The translations under genes and the position numbers were made by a program. A stretch of 64,000 nt of DNA from Chloroflexi bacterium 44-23 (GTDB lineage Bacteria > Chloroflexota > Anaerolineae > Anaerolineales > Anaerolineaceae), in the NCBI GenBank assembly GCA_001899005.1, contig MKUW01000006.1, positions 62,001-126,000 of the forward strand. Reading direction: 5' to 3'. The notes under the pieces were generated by a model, which was given only the letters and a program-made list of their open reading frames with translations, was not told the DNA's origin and searched no databases. Every line of letters begins with the position of its first letter. Within the stretch, counting starts at the first letter, position 1. Of the stretch, positions 52,994 to 62,487 are shown piece by piece.

Positions 52994-54016
52994 ATGTCTG
53001 ATCCTGAAAAGAAACTGATACAAGCCTATGCGGCAAAGATAATCCAGGGTCAGATGGACTTCCTCGAAGACCAAATAGCAGATATTGGACGACACGGTGA
53101 CATTAATATTCTTCACCAAACCCGGGTCATTAGTCGCCGGGTTCGTAATACAATTGAAGTCTTTGCGCGCTATTTTGGCAAAAAAAATTCCAGGAAATGG
53201 CTTTCAAGCTTCTCAGAACTTACAAAAAAGTTGACCTCAGTTCGGGATATGGATGTGCAAATCTCCTTCTTACAAAATGAATTGACAAAAGTAGATAATC
53301 CGAAAGTAGTTCAAGGTTTACAGCGTATTCTCCTCCGGAAAACCCAGAAAAGAAATGACAGCGCTGGTTTAATTGACAAAACCATAAATAAATTTAACGA
53401 AACCGAAACAATTAAGTCTGTGAGAGAATTCATCGTTAACCACCCATTTGTGGAGGAGGAATTTTCAACAACCGCGTCTTTGAGTAGCCTGGCGATACAA
53501 CACATAGAAGAAAACATCGAAAAATGCTTTCTCCATGTTCCTTTTATCATCAGTGCAACCAATAACAAAGAATTACACAAATTACGCAAATCAATCAAAA
53601 ATCTACGCTATACGCTCGAGCTTTTTCAATATCTCTATCCAGCATTAATTGAATCAATTGACATCTTAAAAACATTTCAGGATGACCTTGGAAAGATACA
53701 TGACTGTGACGTATGGATCGAGGACCTCAATAAATTTGAAATAAAAGAAAAGAAAAGAATTTTCAACTTTTACGGTCAGAATGGAGCTTTCAACTTCATT
53801 AAACCCGGCGTTGATTTTTTACGGGCACAAATTGGAGAAGCCCGAATGCAAGCCTATAACCAATTCCTTTTGCGATGGAATCAAAGTTTTCAAAATCAGT
53901 TCTGGGCAAAGTTACGCAATCAGTTAACTGCATTCCCTATTTACGAAGATAGACTTCCCAAAGGCCTTGATTCATTGAGAGTGCCATCGAATCAAACGGA
54001 TTTAAGTTCAAAGTAG
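52994..54016 (+). CDS. CHAD domain protein (putative polyphosphate-binding)
   Basis: 340 residues from the ATG at 52994, with GGGAG six bases before it; an earlier ATG at 52982 lacks this. The CHAD features are HQTRVISRRVRNTIEVF, SVRDMDVQISFL, and, in the second half, ELHKLRKSIKNLRYTLELFQ and FQDDLGKIHDCDVW. CHAD domains are helical bundles with basic and His residues that bind polyphosphate and occur near Pst, PhoU, PPK or PPX genes. Position after phoU supports a polyphosphate role (inference). No VTC/CYTH or PPK gene is adjacent. Confidence 0.9.
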   Translation: MSDPEKKLIQAYAAKIIQGQMDFLEDQIADIGRHGDINILHQTRVISRRVRNTIEVFARYFGKKNSRKWLSSFSELTKKLTSVRDMDVQISFLQNELTKVDNPKVVQGLQRILLRKTQKRNDSAGLIDKTINKFNETETIKSVREFIVNHPFVEEEFSTTASLSSLAIQHIEENIEKCFLHVPFIISATNNKELHKLRKSIKNLRYTLELFQYLYPALIESIDILKTFQDDLGKIHDCDVWIEDLNKFEIKEKKRIFNFYGQNGAFNFIKPGVDFLRAQIGEARMQAYNQFLLRWNQSFQNQFWAKLRNQLTAFPIYEDRLPKGLDSLRVPSNQTDLSSK

Positions 54017-54238
54017 TTAAGAACAAATCAATCCCCTTCCATTAAATTCTGGAGCTTATCAATTTGGCTTTTGTATTGGAAAAATAGAAGGTTTGGCAAC
54101 TCATGCGTAGCATGTAATTATTAGATTTCTCTTTCAGCTTGCATAACAACCCGGAAGGGATTCTTGGGGCGATTTATTTATCAAGTTGGTTGTGCATTCT
54201 ATACTTATATGTCCCTCATACATTTTGTTAATCTTATG

Positions 54239-54275
54239 TTGACATTATTTTCTTAAAATAAAGATTGACATTATT
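54239..54275 (+). promoter_or_regulatory. direct repeats TTGACATTATT upstream of clpB
   Basis: The 11-mer occurs at 54239-54249 and 54265-54275, a 26-bp period, in the 281-base gap before clpB. Each contains TTGACA, a good -35 box. Only the first leaves room for a -10 before the ribosome site. The pair could be a promoter plus operator. No CIRCE or HAIR element was found by eye. Confidence 0.45.
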
Positions 54276-54297
54276 GTTTTAATTTTTGGAGGAAATC

Positions 54298-56865
54298 ATG
54301 GACATGGAAAAATTTACACAGAAATCTCAGCAGGCATTGCTTCGCGCCCAGCAAATTGCTCAAGAAAGCAATCATCAGACCATTGAGCCAATTCACTTAT
54401 TGGCTGCATTACTCTCTGAAGATGAAAGCATCGTCTCGGCGATAACCACAAAAATAGCCGGAAGCACGTTGGCTTTGCGTGAAACAGTCAATCAGGAAAT
54501 TCAAAAACGACCAAAAATCACAGGATATAGCAGTGATATCGGGTTATCCCGAGCCGCGTCAGATGTTTTAAATACTGCAGAACGTCTCGCTAAAGGCATG
54601 AAAGATGATTATGTCTCCACAGAACATATCCTCCTGGCGCTGACAGAAAGCAGCGAAAGAGGCTTGTTAAGCCAATATGGAATTACAAAAGATTCCGTAT
54701 TAAATGCACTCAAAGATGTGCGTGGAAGTCAGAGGGTTTCTTCTCAGACCCCTGAAGATACGTTTCAAGCACTGCAAAAGTATGGCCGTGATTTGACCGC
54801 CATTGCGCGTCAGGGAAAGTTAGACCCCGTGATAGGTCGTGATGAGGAAATTCGGAGAATCATTCAAATTCTTTCCCGGCGTACCAAGAACAATCCAGCC
54901 TTGATCGGTGATCCCGGTGTTGGTAAGACTGCAGTAGTCGAAGGACTTGCTCAAAGGATAGTCAAACGAGATGTTCCTGAAGCCTTAAAAAACAAGACTT
55001 TGTTTCAACTTGACCTCGGTTCATTGGTCGCTGGAGCTAAATATCGCGGTGAATTTGAAGAACGCCTCAAGGCAGTCTTAAAAGAAATTTCAGATTCAAA
55101 CGGAGAGATCATTCTATTTTTGGACGAGATGCACACTATTATTGGCGCTGGAGCAGCTGAAGGGGCCATGGATGCGGGAAATATGCTAAAACCGATGTTA
55201 GCCAGGGGAGAATTGCACATGATTGGGGCAACCACACTCGACGAATATCGCAAGCATATTGAGAAAGACGCCGCCCTCGAACGGCGTTTCCAGCCGGTAT
55301 TAATCAAAGAACCGAGTGTAGAGGACACCATCAGTATTTTAAGGGGTCTCAAATCTCGTTATGAAGTTCACCATGGTGTCCGAATTACCGATTCAGCTGT
55401 GATTGCTGCGGCAACATTATCTAATCGTTACTTGACTGACCGAAAACTGCCCGATAAAGCCATCGATTTGATTGACGAAGCTGCTGCCCGGTTGCGAACG
55501 GAAATTGATTCCAAACCTCAAAGCCTTGATGAAGCTGATCGGCAAATAATGCAACTTGAGATTGAACAGCAAGCACTCGCCAAAGAAACGGACAAGGCAT
55601 CAAAAGAAAGATTAACCAATATCGAAAAGGAGTTGGCTGACCTGAAAGAGAAATCAGCTGAATTGACCATGCGCTGGAACACTGAAAAAGAAGCGATCGC
55701 TGGACTGCAAACTATTAAAGAAAATATCGACAGCACTCAGGTAGAAATTGAACGAGCCGAAAGAAATTCAGATCTGGAAACTGCTGCCCGTTTGCGTTAC
55801 GGTTCCTTACGCGAATTGCAGGAACAGCAAAAAGTGGCTGAAGAAAAATTAAAAGCACTACAGGATCAAGGTGCTTTACTCAAAGAGGAAGTGGATGCTG
55901 AAGAGATTGCTCAGGTAGTGTCCCGCTGGTCAGGAATTCCGGTTTCACGACTGCTCGAAGCTGAAATGGCAAAACTGGTTCGAATGGAAGAAAGTTTGCA
56001 TACCCGTATTGTTGGCCAGGATGAAGCAATCAGCGTCGTTTCCAATGCAGTTCGAAGAGCACGAGCTGGAATTCAAGATCCCAACCGCCCGATAGGATCA
56101 TTTATTTTCCTCGGACCCACCGGTGTTGGAAAAACGGAGCTTGCAAAGACTCTGGCCGCATTTCTTTTCAATGATGAGCGCGCCATGATCCGGATTGATA
56201 TGAGTGAATATCAGGAAAAACATACGGTTTCACGATTGGTAGGTGCCCCGCCTGGTTACGTTGGCTACGATGAAGGCGGACAATTAACCGAAGCAGTACG
56301 CCGGCGTCCATACAGCGTTGTATTATTCGATGAGATCGAAAAGGCACACCCGGAGGTTTTCAATATTCTTCTGCAATTACTCGACGATGGTCGGCTGACT
56401 GATGGGCACGGCCGCACTGTTGATTTCCGCAACACGGTTGTCATTATGACCAGTAACCTGGCCAGTGAAATGTGGGTAGGTTCACGCACTTTCAGCAGAG
56501 AAGAAATAAACGCTATCCTCAGAAATCACTTCCGTCCAGAATTTCTAAACAGGATTGATGAGATTATTGTGTTCCACTCCCTCTCGAAAGAGCATATCCG
56601 CGAGATTGTGGTTAAACAGTTGGAAAACGTCATTCATTTACTCGAAAATCGTGACATTCACCTTTCCTTTACTCAATCAGCCATTGACCACATAAGTGAG
56701 ATTGGCTATGATCCCGATTTTGGCGCACGCCCGTTGAAAAGAGCTATCCAACGAGAAATACAAGACACTCTTGCCCTCAAAGTCCTTTCCGGTGAAATTT
56801 TTCCCGGTGATCACGTTGAGGTTGATTATGATGGCAACCAGACTATATTCAAGGTTAAATCTTGA
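54298..56865 (+). CDS. clpB: ATP-dependent chaperone ClpB
   Basis: 855 residues from the ATG at 54298, which has GGAGG five bases upstream; a TTG four codons before is unlikely. The N domain (1 to about 145) holds the two Clp repeats. The first ATPase domain has GDPGVGKT near 204 and [13 protein letters not shown], a coiled-coil M domain occupies about 400-525, and the second ATPase has GPTGVGKTE near 606, with [20 protein letters not shown] and [13 protein letters not shown]. The M domain marks ClpB rather than ClpA/ClpC. It rescues aggregated protein with DnaK. A terminator follows. Confidence 0.97.
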   Translation: MDMEKFTQKSQQALLRAQQIAQESNHQTIEPIHLLAALLSEDESIVSAITTKIAGSTLALRETVNQEIQKRPKITGYSSDIGLSRAASDVLNTAERLAKGMKDDYVSTEHILLALTESSERGLLSQYGITKDSVLNALKDVRGSQRVSSQTPEDTFQALQKYGRDLTAIARQGKLDPVIGRDEEIRRIIQILSRRTKNNPALIGDPGVGKTAVVEGLAQRIVKRDVPEALKNKTLFQLDLGSLVAGAKYRGEFEERLKAVLKEISDSNGEIILFLDEMHTIIGAGAAEGAMDAGNMLKPMLARGELHMIGATTLDEYRKHIEKDAALERRFQPVLIKEPSVEDTISILRGLKSRYEVHHGVRITDSAVIAAATLSNRYLTDRKLPDKAIDLIDEAAARLRTEIDSKPQSLDEADRQIMQLEIEQQALAKETDKASKERLTNIEKELADLKEKSAELTMRWNTEKEAIAGLQTIKENIDSTQVEIERAERNSDLETAARLRYGSLRELQEQQKVAEEKLKALQDQGALLKEEVDAEEIAQVVSRWSGIPVSRLLEAEMAKLVRMEESLHTRIVGQDEAISVVSNAVRRARAGIQDPNRPIGSFIFLGPTGVGKTELAKTLAAFLFNDERAMIRIDMSEYQEKHTVSRLVGAPPGYVGYDEGGQLTEAVRRRPYSVVLFDEIEKAHPEVFNILLQLLDDGRLTDGHGRTVDFRNTVVIMTSNLASEMWVGSRTFSREEINAILRNHFRPEFLNRIDEIIVFHSLSKEHIREIVVKQLENVIHLLENRDIHLSFTQSAIDHISEIGYDPDFGARPLKRAIQREIQDTLALKVLSGEIFPGDHVEVDYDGNQTIFKVKS

Positions 56866-56894
56866 AATAACGAGAGTCAATTCGTTTCGGAAAG

Positions 56895-56923
56895 AAGGCA
56901 ATCATATTGGTTGCTTTTTTTTT
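56895..56923 (+). terminator. intrinsic terminator after clpB
   Basis: A 9-bp stem (AAGGCAATC / GGTTGCTTT, two G-U pairs) with the loop ATATT runs into a nine-base T-run. It lies 30 bases after the clpB stop and overlaps the stop codon of the opposing PIG-L gene. Confidence 0.85.
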
Positions 56924-57797
56924 AACGAACTCCGGTAAAGAGATCTGATTCTTTCTTCTCTCCCGAAAGTGGCTCGGGATAGGCGCGCATGTACAAATCC
57001 TTGCTACTAAAAAGTTTGCGCAACCAGCCAAGGATTCCCCCACCCAACTTTGAACCTCCCTGACTTGCGTGGCAAGCGGAAGCCTCAGCGACCAATTGGG
57101 CATATTTCGCATATTTGACGATTGCGTGGATTGGAAAATCAACTTCCACGATCGCTTGCAAATCAATGTCCTTATTTGCACCAAATTTGCGCGGATCCCT
57201 GCCAACCAATCTCATCAAAAAGACTGATATTTTTATTAAAGTTTTTGGAATGGTATGATAGTACAATTTTTGAGGCTGGTATGTGAGATCTGGTGATTGG
57301 TTGTTTTCCGGTAATAAATTCATAAATGCCTTGACAGTCGCCTCATGAATGCGAATATGGTCAGGATGGCGATACCCCCCAATTGGGTCAAATGTCAAAA
57401 CAACCTGAGGTTTAAGCTGTTTTAAGAGATCATACACTTTTGCAGCCACCTCCATCACGGGAGTTGCCCAAAGAGACTGGGGGTCGCGGTTGTGCTCAGA
57501 GCCTGCCATTCCCGAATCTAGATAATTCAAGAAAAACACTTCCTTAATTCCGAGTTTTTTTGATGCACAGCGTAGTTCGAATTCACGCCGCTGAGAAGTA
57601 CTTTCAAAGCCTTCCAGGTACTTCTTATCCATCTCTCCAACTTCTCCGCGAGTGGCACAAATTAAATAAACTGTCACGCCCTCATGAGCATATTTTGCCA
57701 ATGTGCCACCCATTCCAAAAGTTTCATCATCCGGGTGTGCTAGAACAGAAACCAATATTCTTTCTCGCGTTTTGTTTTCATTATTAATGTCAGCCAT
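56922..57797 (-). CDS. PIG-L family (LmbE-like) deacetylase
   Basis: 291 residues from the ATG at 57797, which has AAGG before it; a TTG four codons upstream is less likely. The zinc-binding start AHPDDETFGMGGTLA and the GYRHPDHIRIH motif are those of N-acetylglucosaminyl deacetylases such as MshB, BshB and LmbE. These remove acetyl from an N-acetylhexosamine. No mycothiol or bacillithiol synthesis gene is near, so the substrate is open. It ends toward clpB and precedes nothing obvious on its strand. Confidence 0.9.
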   Translation of the reverse strand: MADINNENKTRERILVSVLAHPDDETFGMGGTLAKYAHEGVTVYLICATRGEVGEMDKKYLEGFESTSQRREFELRCASKKLGIKEVFFLNYLDSGMAGSEHNRDPQSLWATPVMEVAAKVYDLLKQLKPQVVLTFDPIGGYRHPDHIRIHEATVKAFMNLLPENNQSPDLTYQPQKLYYHTIPKTLIKISVFLMRLVGRDPRKFGANKDIDLQAIVEVDFPIHAIVKYAKYAQLVAEASACHASQGGSKLGGGILGWLRKLFSSKDLYMRAYPEPLSGEKKESDLFTGVR

Positions 57798-57816
57798 ATT
57801 AACCTTCAATATTCAC

Positions 57817-58962
57817 TTAGTATTGATACTGTCTGGGATCGATTTTTTCCACCCACGCGTTGGTTCCACCTTTTAAGTTAAAGACTTTTTCGAATCCTTC
57901 TGCAAGCAACTTATTTACAATTCTCTGTGAGCGAACTCCATTACGGCAAATAAAAACCATCTCATCTTGAGGATTAAAAGTTACCTGGTTGGCAATAATT
58001 TTTTCGTATGGAATATTTTCGGACCCAGGAATTTGAACAATTGCAAGTTCAGCCGGGTCGCGCACATCAATTAATTTGATATCAACTTTGCTTTCAAGCA
58101 GTTCCTTTAGTTCTTTCGGGTAAATCTGTTTCTCTTTGGAAGTAGATCCAAGTTTTTCCTCATGCAAGCCGCAAAAAACAGCCGTATCTTCAAGGGTATT
58201 TATGGTTGGTTTTTCTCCACAGATCATACAGTTAATATTCTTGCGCAGTTGAATTTTTTGCAGTGACAGATCGAGCGCATCATAAAGAAAAAGATTACCT
58301 GAACTCTCAGTTCCGATCCCTAATATAATCTTGATCACCTCCGTAGCCTGCATTGTCCCGATGGTGCCCGGCAGTACCCCGAAGACACCACCTTCTCCGC
58401 AAGTTGGAATCATCCCTGGGGGTGGCGGTTCAGGAAAAATACATCGATAACAAGGCCCTTCCTGAGCATTAAAGACGGCCACCTGGCCTTCAAACCGATA
58501 AATAGAACCATAAATATAAGGTTTTTTTTCGAATACGCAATAATCATTTAACAAATAACGGGTGGCAAAATTATCGCTGCCATCCACTATGATGTCATAA
58601 TTCGCGCCAATTTCCATAATATTGTCCGCGCTTACATAAAAAGGAAATTCTTCAATACTGATATATGGATTAATATCCTTCAACCGCTCTCCAGCAGAAG
58701 TTACTTTCAACTCACCAATGCGGCTGTCACCATGGATAATCTGCCGCTGTAAATTGGATAATTCGACCACATCAAAATCCACCAATCCAATTCTGCCAAC
58801 CCCGGCAGCAGCAAGATACATAGCGATAGGCGATCCCAGACCACCTGCCCCAACGATTAATACCGAGGCAGCTTTCAATTTCTCCTGTCCCCGCATTCCA
58901 ACCTCGGGCATCATCAAATGACGAGAATAGCGCAGTACTTCAGCGCGTGTAAGTTGTGCCAT
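57817..58962 (-). CDS. MoeB/ThiF-type adenylyltransferase with rhodanese domain
   Basis: 381 residues from the ATG at 58962 with GGAGG upstream. The E1-like domain has RYSRHLMMPEVGMRGQEKL, the nucleotide loop VGAGGLGSPIAMYLAAAGVG, and DGSDNFATRYLLND. A Cys pair CIFPEPPPPG / CMICGEK forms a zinc site. A C-terminal rhodanese domain (about 285-381) has IDVRDPAELAIVQIPGS and the active Cys in FICRNGVRS. Such proteins adenylate a ubiquitin-like sulfur carrier (MoaD, ThiS) and may pass sulfur from the rhodanese Cys. No carrier gene is adjacent, so the partner is unknown. Confidence 0.9.
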   Translation of the reverse strand: MAQLTRAEVLRYSRHLMMPEVGMRGQEKLKAASVLIVGAGGLGSPIAMYLAAAGVGRIGLVDFDVVELSNLQRQIIHGDSRIGELKVTSAGERLKDINPYISIEEFPFYVSADNIMEIGANYDIIVDGSDNFATRYLLNDYCVFEKKPYIYGSIYRFEGQVAVFNAQEGPCYRCIFPEPPPPGMIPTCGEGGVFGVLPGTIGTMQATEVIKIILGIGTESSGNLFLYDALDLSLQKIQLRKNINCMICGEKPTINTLEDTAVFCGLHEEKLGSTSKEKQIYPKELKELLESKVDIKLIDVRDPAELAIVQIPGSENIPYEKIIANQVTFNPQDEMVFICRNGVRSQRIVNKLLAEGFEKVFNLKGGTNAWVEKIDPRQYQY

Positions 58963-59083
58963 CAGATTACCTCCAATCCGAACTTCAGGATCGATCATAT
59001 CAAACTATACTGCGATAATTCAAACTTAACACTACATGTGTACGCTGTTTGTAGCCGTGTCTCAGAAATGATAAAATGAAATC

Positions 59084-61717
59084 ATGCACATAGTAATGAC
59101 TCACGAACAAGCCGATTTTGACGCAATTGCATCATTGTTGGCAGCTGCTCTTCTCCAAAAGGATGCTTTTGCATTACTGCCAAGAAAAATGAATCGCAAT
59201 GTAAAGGCCTTCATTGAATTATACGGCGGAGAACTGCCTTTCTATTTACTTGATCAATTACCCAAACGCTCAATCGATAAGATCACCCTGGTAGACACTC
59301 AATCATTGGTGACCTTAAAAGGAATGGGGAAAAAAACAAAAGTGCATGTTGTCGATCACCACACACCGAAAGTCGACTTTCCGGTTGGCTGGACATCCAT
59401 ATTCAAATCCACGGGAGCTTGTGTCACGATCCTGATTGAGGATTTGCAAAAAAGTAAACTCGGTTTAAACACCATTTTTGGAACACTTTTATTGATCGGA
59501 ATTTATGAAGATACAGGCTCACTCTCTTATGCTAGCACCACCCCACAGGATATGTTGGCAGCTGCTTTTCTATTGGAAAACAACGCCAGCCTGTCAATCG
59601 CAAACAAATATTTAAACCCTCCCCTATCTGATAATCAACAGAAGATTTACGATTTGCTCTTAAAAAACACGACTCACTTAAATATTCATGGTCACCACAT
59701 AGCGGTCGCCAAGACAAACACAGAAATTTTCAACGAAGAAATTTCCAGCATAGCCCACAAATTACGTGACTATCTGGATCCAGATGGACTCTTCCTGTTG
59801 GTGAAAACCGTTGAAGGAGTTCGATTGGTTGCCCGCTCAACCATCGATCAGGTTGACGTAAGCAAAATTGCGCAAATTTTTGATGGTGGAGGCCACGCCA
59901 GAGCAGCAGCGGCTTTGATTCCGTTGGAAGAAGGAGTACCAGAACTTGACATTGCCTATCAAAAGCTTTTGGATAATCTGCCGTATTTAATTGAACCGAG
60001 CATCAAAGTAGCTGACATCATGTCACGTGATCCACTTCTAATTAAACCAGATACCAGCGCTTTAAGTGCATCGCATCTCATGCAGCGATATGGTTATGAA
60101 GGTTATCCAGTCATCCATGATGGCAAAATTGTCGGGTTATTGAATCGTCGCAGTGTAGATCGTGCAATCACACACAAGTTGGATCTGACAGCTGCCAGCT
60201 TGATGGAAGCAGGTGATGTATTTACCTATGATCAGAGTTCCCTGGATGACTTGCAAAAGATTATGACTTCCAGCGGTTGGGGACAAATACCTGTAAGGTC
60301 TTCTACAAGTAACCAGATCGTCGGCATCGTCACCCGTACCGATTTAATTAAAGCCCTGGGAGAAATAAACCCGACAAATCTGAAGAGGAAAAACCTTTCC
60401 TCATTACTTAATCAAGCGCTTACAACAGGTCAAATGTCTTTTCTGCAATTGATTGCCACGCATGCTTTTCAACACAACCTTCCAATTTACCTGGTTGGAG
60501 GGTTTGTTCGTGATTTAATCCTGGAACGACCGGGTTTTGATCTGGATATCGTTGTTGAAGGAGATGCAATTACTCTGGCTAATTCCCTGGTAAATCTTTA
60601 TAAAGGAAAAATCAGCACCCACAAACGCTTTAGAACTGCCAAATGGATCATAAAAGACAATGGCAAATTAACCATAAATCTTTCAGAAATGAATACCTTC
60701 GATTCCGCAGAATTCCCGGATAGTATTGATTTTATCAGCGCGCGAACTGAATTTTATGAGTATCCTACGGCACTCCCTGAGGTGGAAAGCTCCAGTATTA
60801 AGCTTGATCTCCATCGGCGCGATTTTTCTATCAACACCCTTGCCATGCGCCTGGATGGACGCCACTTTGCAGATTTATACGATTTTTGGGGAGGACTTGA
60901 AGACCTGCAAGCCGGCGTAATACGGGTTCTTCATTCGCTTTCCTTCGTAGATGACCCCACCCGCCTTATTCGTGCAGTCCGTTTTGAACAGCGCTTTGGC
61001 TTTGAGATAGAACCACGCACCTTACAACTATTGATCGAAGCGTCTGATTTAATATCACAAGTTTCGGGCGATCGGCTACGACATGAGCTTAATCTCATCC
61101 TTAAGGAAAAAGATCCTTTTCCAGCCTTGGGACGTTTACAGGAACTCGAATTGCTTTCTCACATTCATCCCGATTTAACAATAACTGACGAAATAAAAAG
61201 CAATTTATCGAAAATTATTCAGGCAGATATTGGCTCTGAATGGAACTTACCACCAGAATCAGCGACTTTACCATTAAAATTGACCATGCTATACATCACC
61301 TGGTTTATGGATTGTGGCAAAAATTTTCGCTCCATTATCAAACGTTTGCGAATGCCAGCGGTCATTCCCACTGCGACAAGCCAGGCAAAAAAGTTTAAAA
61401 AAATAAACACTTCTTTAAGCTCGTTGCGGCCAAGCCAGATAACTGAAATCTTTGACACTTTCCGCAAAGAAGTTCTACTCATATTCTCAATAATTCTTAC
61501 GAATGAGCCAGTAAAGCTACTCATTTACAATTATGTCACGCATTGGCAAAAGGTCAAACCATTCACTACCGGTCTGGAACTACAAGCAGCCGGTATCACG
61601 CCTGGTCCGATCTATAAGGAGATTCTGAGCCAGTTGCGGGACGCCTGGCTGGATCAAAAAATTACATCCGTTGAGGATGAACTTCAGCTTTTAAATGAAA
61701 TCATCAATCAGAAATAA
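59084..61717 (+). CDS. DHH phosphoesterase / CBS / tRNA nucleotidyltransferase fusion
   Basis: 877 residues. Domain order: DHH phosphoesterase (1 to about 300) with the acidic QADFDAIAS, VVDHHTP near 90, and the DHHA1 motif GGGHARAAA near 268; two CBS domains (about 306-425, VADIMSRDPLLIKP and ASLMEAGDVFTYD); a class II tRNA nucleotidyltransferase head with VGGFVRDLI near 471, the metal-binding DLDIV, RRDFSINTLAM and DPTRLIRAVRFE; then a helical tail. The nucleotidyltransferase adds CCA or only A to tRNA 3' ends, needed here because the tRNA genes lack CCA. The role of the DHH and CBS parts is not known. Confidence 0.93.
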   Translation: MHIVMTHEQADFDAIASLLAAALLQKDAFALLPRKMNRNVKAFIELYGGELPFYLLDQLPKRSIDKITLVDTQSLVTLKGMGKKTKVHVVDHHTPKVDFPVGWTSIFKSTGACVTILIEDLQKSKLGLNTIFGTLLLIGIYEDTGSLSYASTTPQDMLAAAFLLENNASLSIANKYLNPPLSDNQQKIYDLLLKNTTHLNIHGHHIAVAKTNTEIFNEEISSIAHKLRDYLDPDGLFLLVKTVEGVRLVARSTIDQVDVSKIAQIFDGGGHARAAAALIPLEEGVPELDIAYQKLLDNLPYLIEPSIKVADIMSRDPLLIKPDTSALSASHLMQRYGYEGYPVIHDGKIVGLLNRRSVDRAITHKLDLTAASLMEAGDVFTYDQSSLDDLQKIMTSSGWGQIPVRSSTSNQIVGIVTRTDLIKALGEINPTNLKRKNLSSLLNQALTTGQMSFLQLIATHAFQHNLPIYLVGGFVRDLILERPGFDLDIVVEGDAITLANSLVNLYKGKISTHKRFRTAKWIIKDNGKLTINLSEMNTFDSAEFPDSIDFISARTEFYEYPTALPEVESSSIKLDLHRRDFSINTLAMRLDGRHFADLYDFWGGLEDLQAGVIRVLHSLSFVDDPTRLIRAVRFEQRFGFEIEPRTLQLLIEASDLISQVSGDRLRHELNLILKEKDPFPALGRLQELELLSHIHPDLTITDEIKSNLSKIIQADIGSEWNLPPESATLPLKLTMLYITWFMDCGKNFRSIIKRLRMPAVIPTATSQAKKFKKINTSLSSLRPSQITEIFDTFRKEVLLIFSIILTNEPVKLLIYNYVTHWQKVKPFTTGLELQAAGITPGPIYKEILSQLRDAWLDQKITSVEDELQLLNEIINQK

Positions 61718-62258
61718 TCATCCACATCCAGAAGAAACTGTAAATGATTGGGTCAGCCAGGTCATTATCAGGAAAGGCAAGCGAACCGACTTGCCTCAGA
61801 TGGAATGGGATGGTGAATTTACACACTTGCGGCAAATTTATGCAAACACATACAAGAGATCCAGAGCCGGCCTGGCGCGAATCTGGGTCGTTGAATTTCA
61901 CCCTCAGGTAATTATTGGGCAAGTTCTTCTTCAATTAAAATCGATTCGTGAAGATCTGGCCGATGGAGTTGATCGTGCTTATCTATTTTCATTTCGGATA
62001 AAACCAAAATTCCGAAGTCAGGGACTGGGAGCTTTGTTACTTACCGCAGCAGAATCGGATGTGCAGCAAATTGGTTTTCATGAAATGACTCTGATCGTTT
62101 CCAAAGTGAATGAACGCGCAATTCAATTCTACCAACAACACGGATATCGGATTACTGCACCCGAACGCGGTGAATGGGTCTATCGAGATCATAATAATGA
62201 ACGCCACAAAGTCGTAGACCCAGGATGGAAAATGGTTAAAGTATTAAGAAGGTACTAA
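61695..62258 (+). CDS. GNAT-family N-acetyltransferase
   Basis: 187 residues from the ATG at 61695, overlapping the previous gene by 23 bases. The core has AYLFSFRIKPKFRSQGLGAL, the acetyl-CoA pyrophosphate-binding R-x-x-G-L-G motif, followed by MTLIVSKVNERAIQFYQQHG and YRI. It transfers an acetyl group to an amine; the acceptor cannot be predicted. Tight overlap suggests co-expression with the tRNA nucleotidyltransferase. Confidence 0.86.
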   Translation: MKSSIRNNHPHPEETVNDWVSQVIIRKGKRTDLPQMEWDGEFTHLRQIYANTYKRSRAGLARIWVVEFHPQVIIGQVLLQLKSIREDLADGVDRAYLFSFRIKPKFRSQGLGALLLTAAESDVQQIGFHEMTLIVSKVNERAIQFYQQHGYRITAPERGEWVYRDHNNERHKVVDPGWKMVKVLRRY

Positions 62259-62385
62259 CACTTACGGCTTCGACATCCCATTAATTCCGATGGGTTCCGC
62301 TTACAAATTAAGCAAGTTCACACTCAATTATAATACCGGAGAATACCACTCTGACTGCGCGCAAATTTCTTGATACCTGATATAA

Positions 62386-62413
62386 TTGAACAGGTTTTAA
62401 GAAATTATATAGA
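62386..62413 (+). promoter_or_regulatory. possible promoter of the EF-G-like gene
   Basis: TTGAAC (62386-62391) and TATAGA (62408-62413) are 16 bases apart and lie about 75 bases before the ATG at 62488. A TATAAT at 62381-62386 has no matching -35. The assignment is tentative. Confidence 0.35.
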
Positions 62414-62487
62414 TTATTATGCCTAAATTCTCACACTATTCGGGGATCATCAGGCAATAAAAAAAATTCTTAAGAAGGGTACGGTTC

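Noticed and set aside
54017..54297. CIRCE or HAIR heat-shock operator before clpB.
   Set aside because: Neither the TTAGCACTC/GAGTGCTAA pair nor the CTTGAGT/ACTCAAG pair is present.
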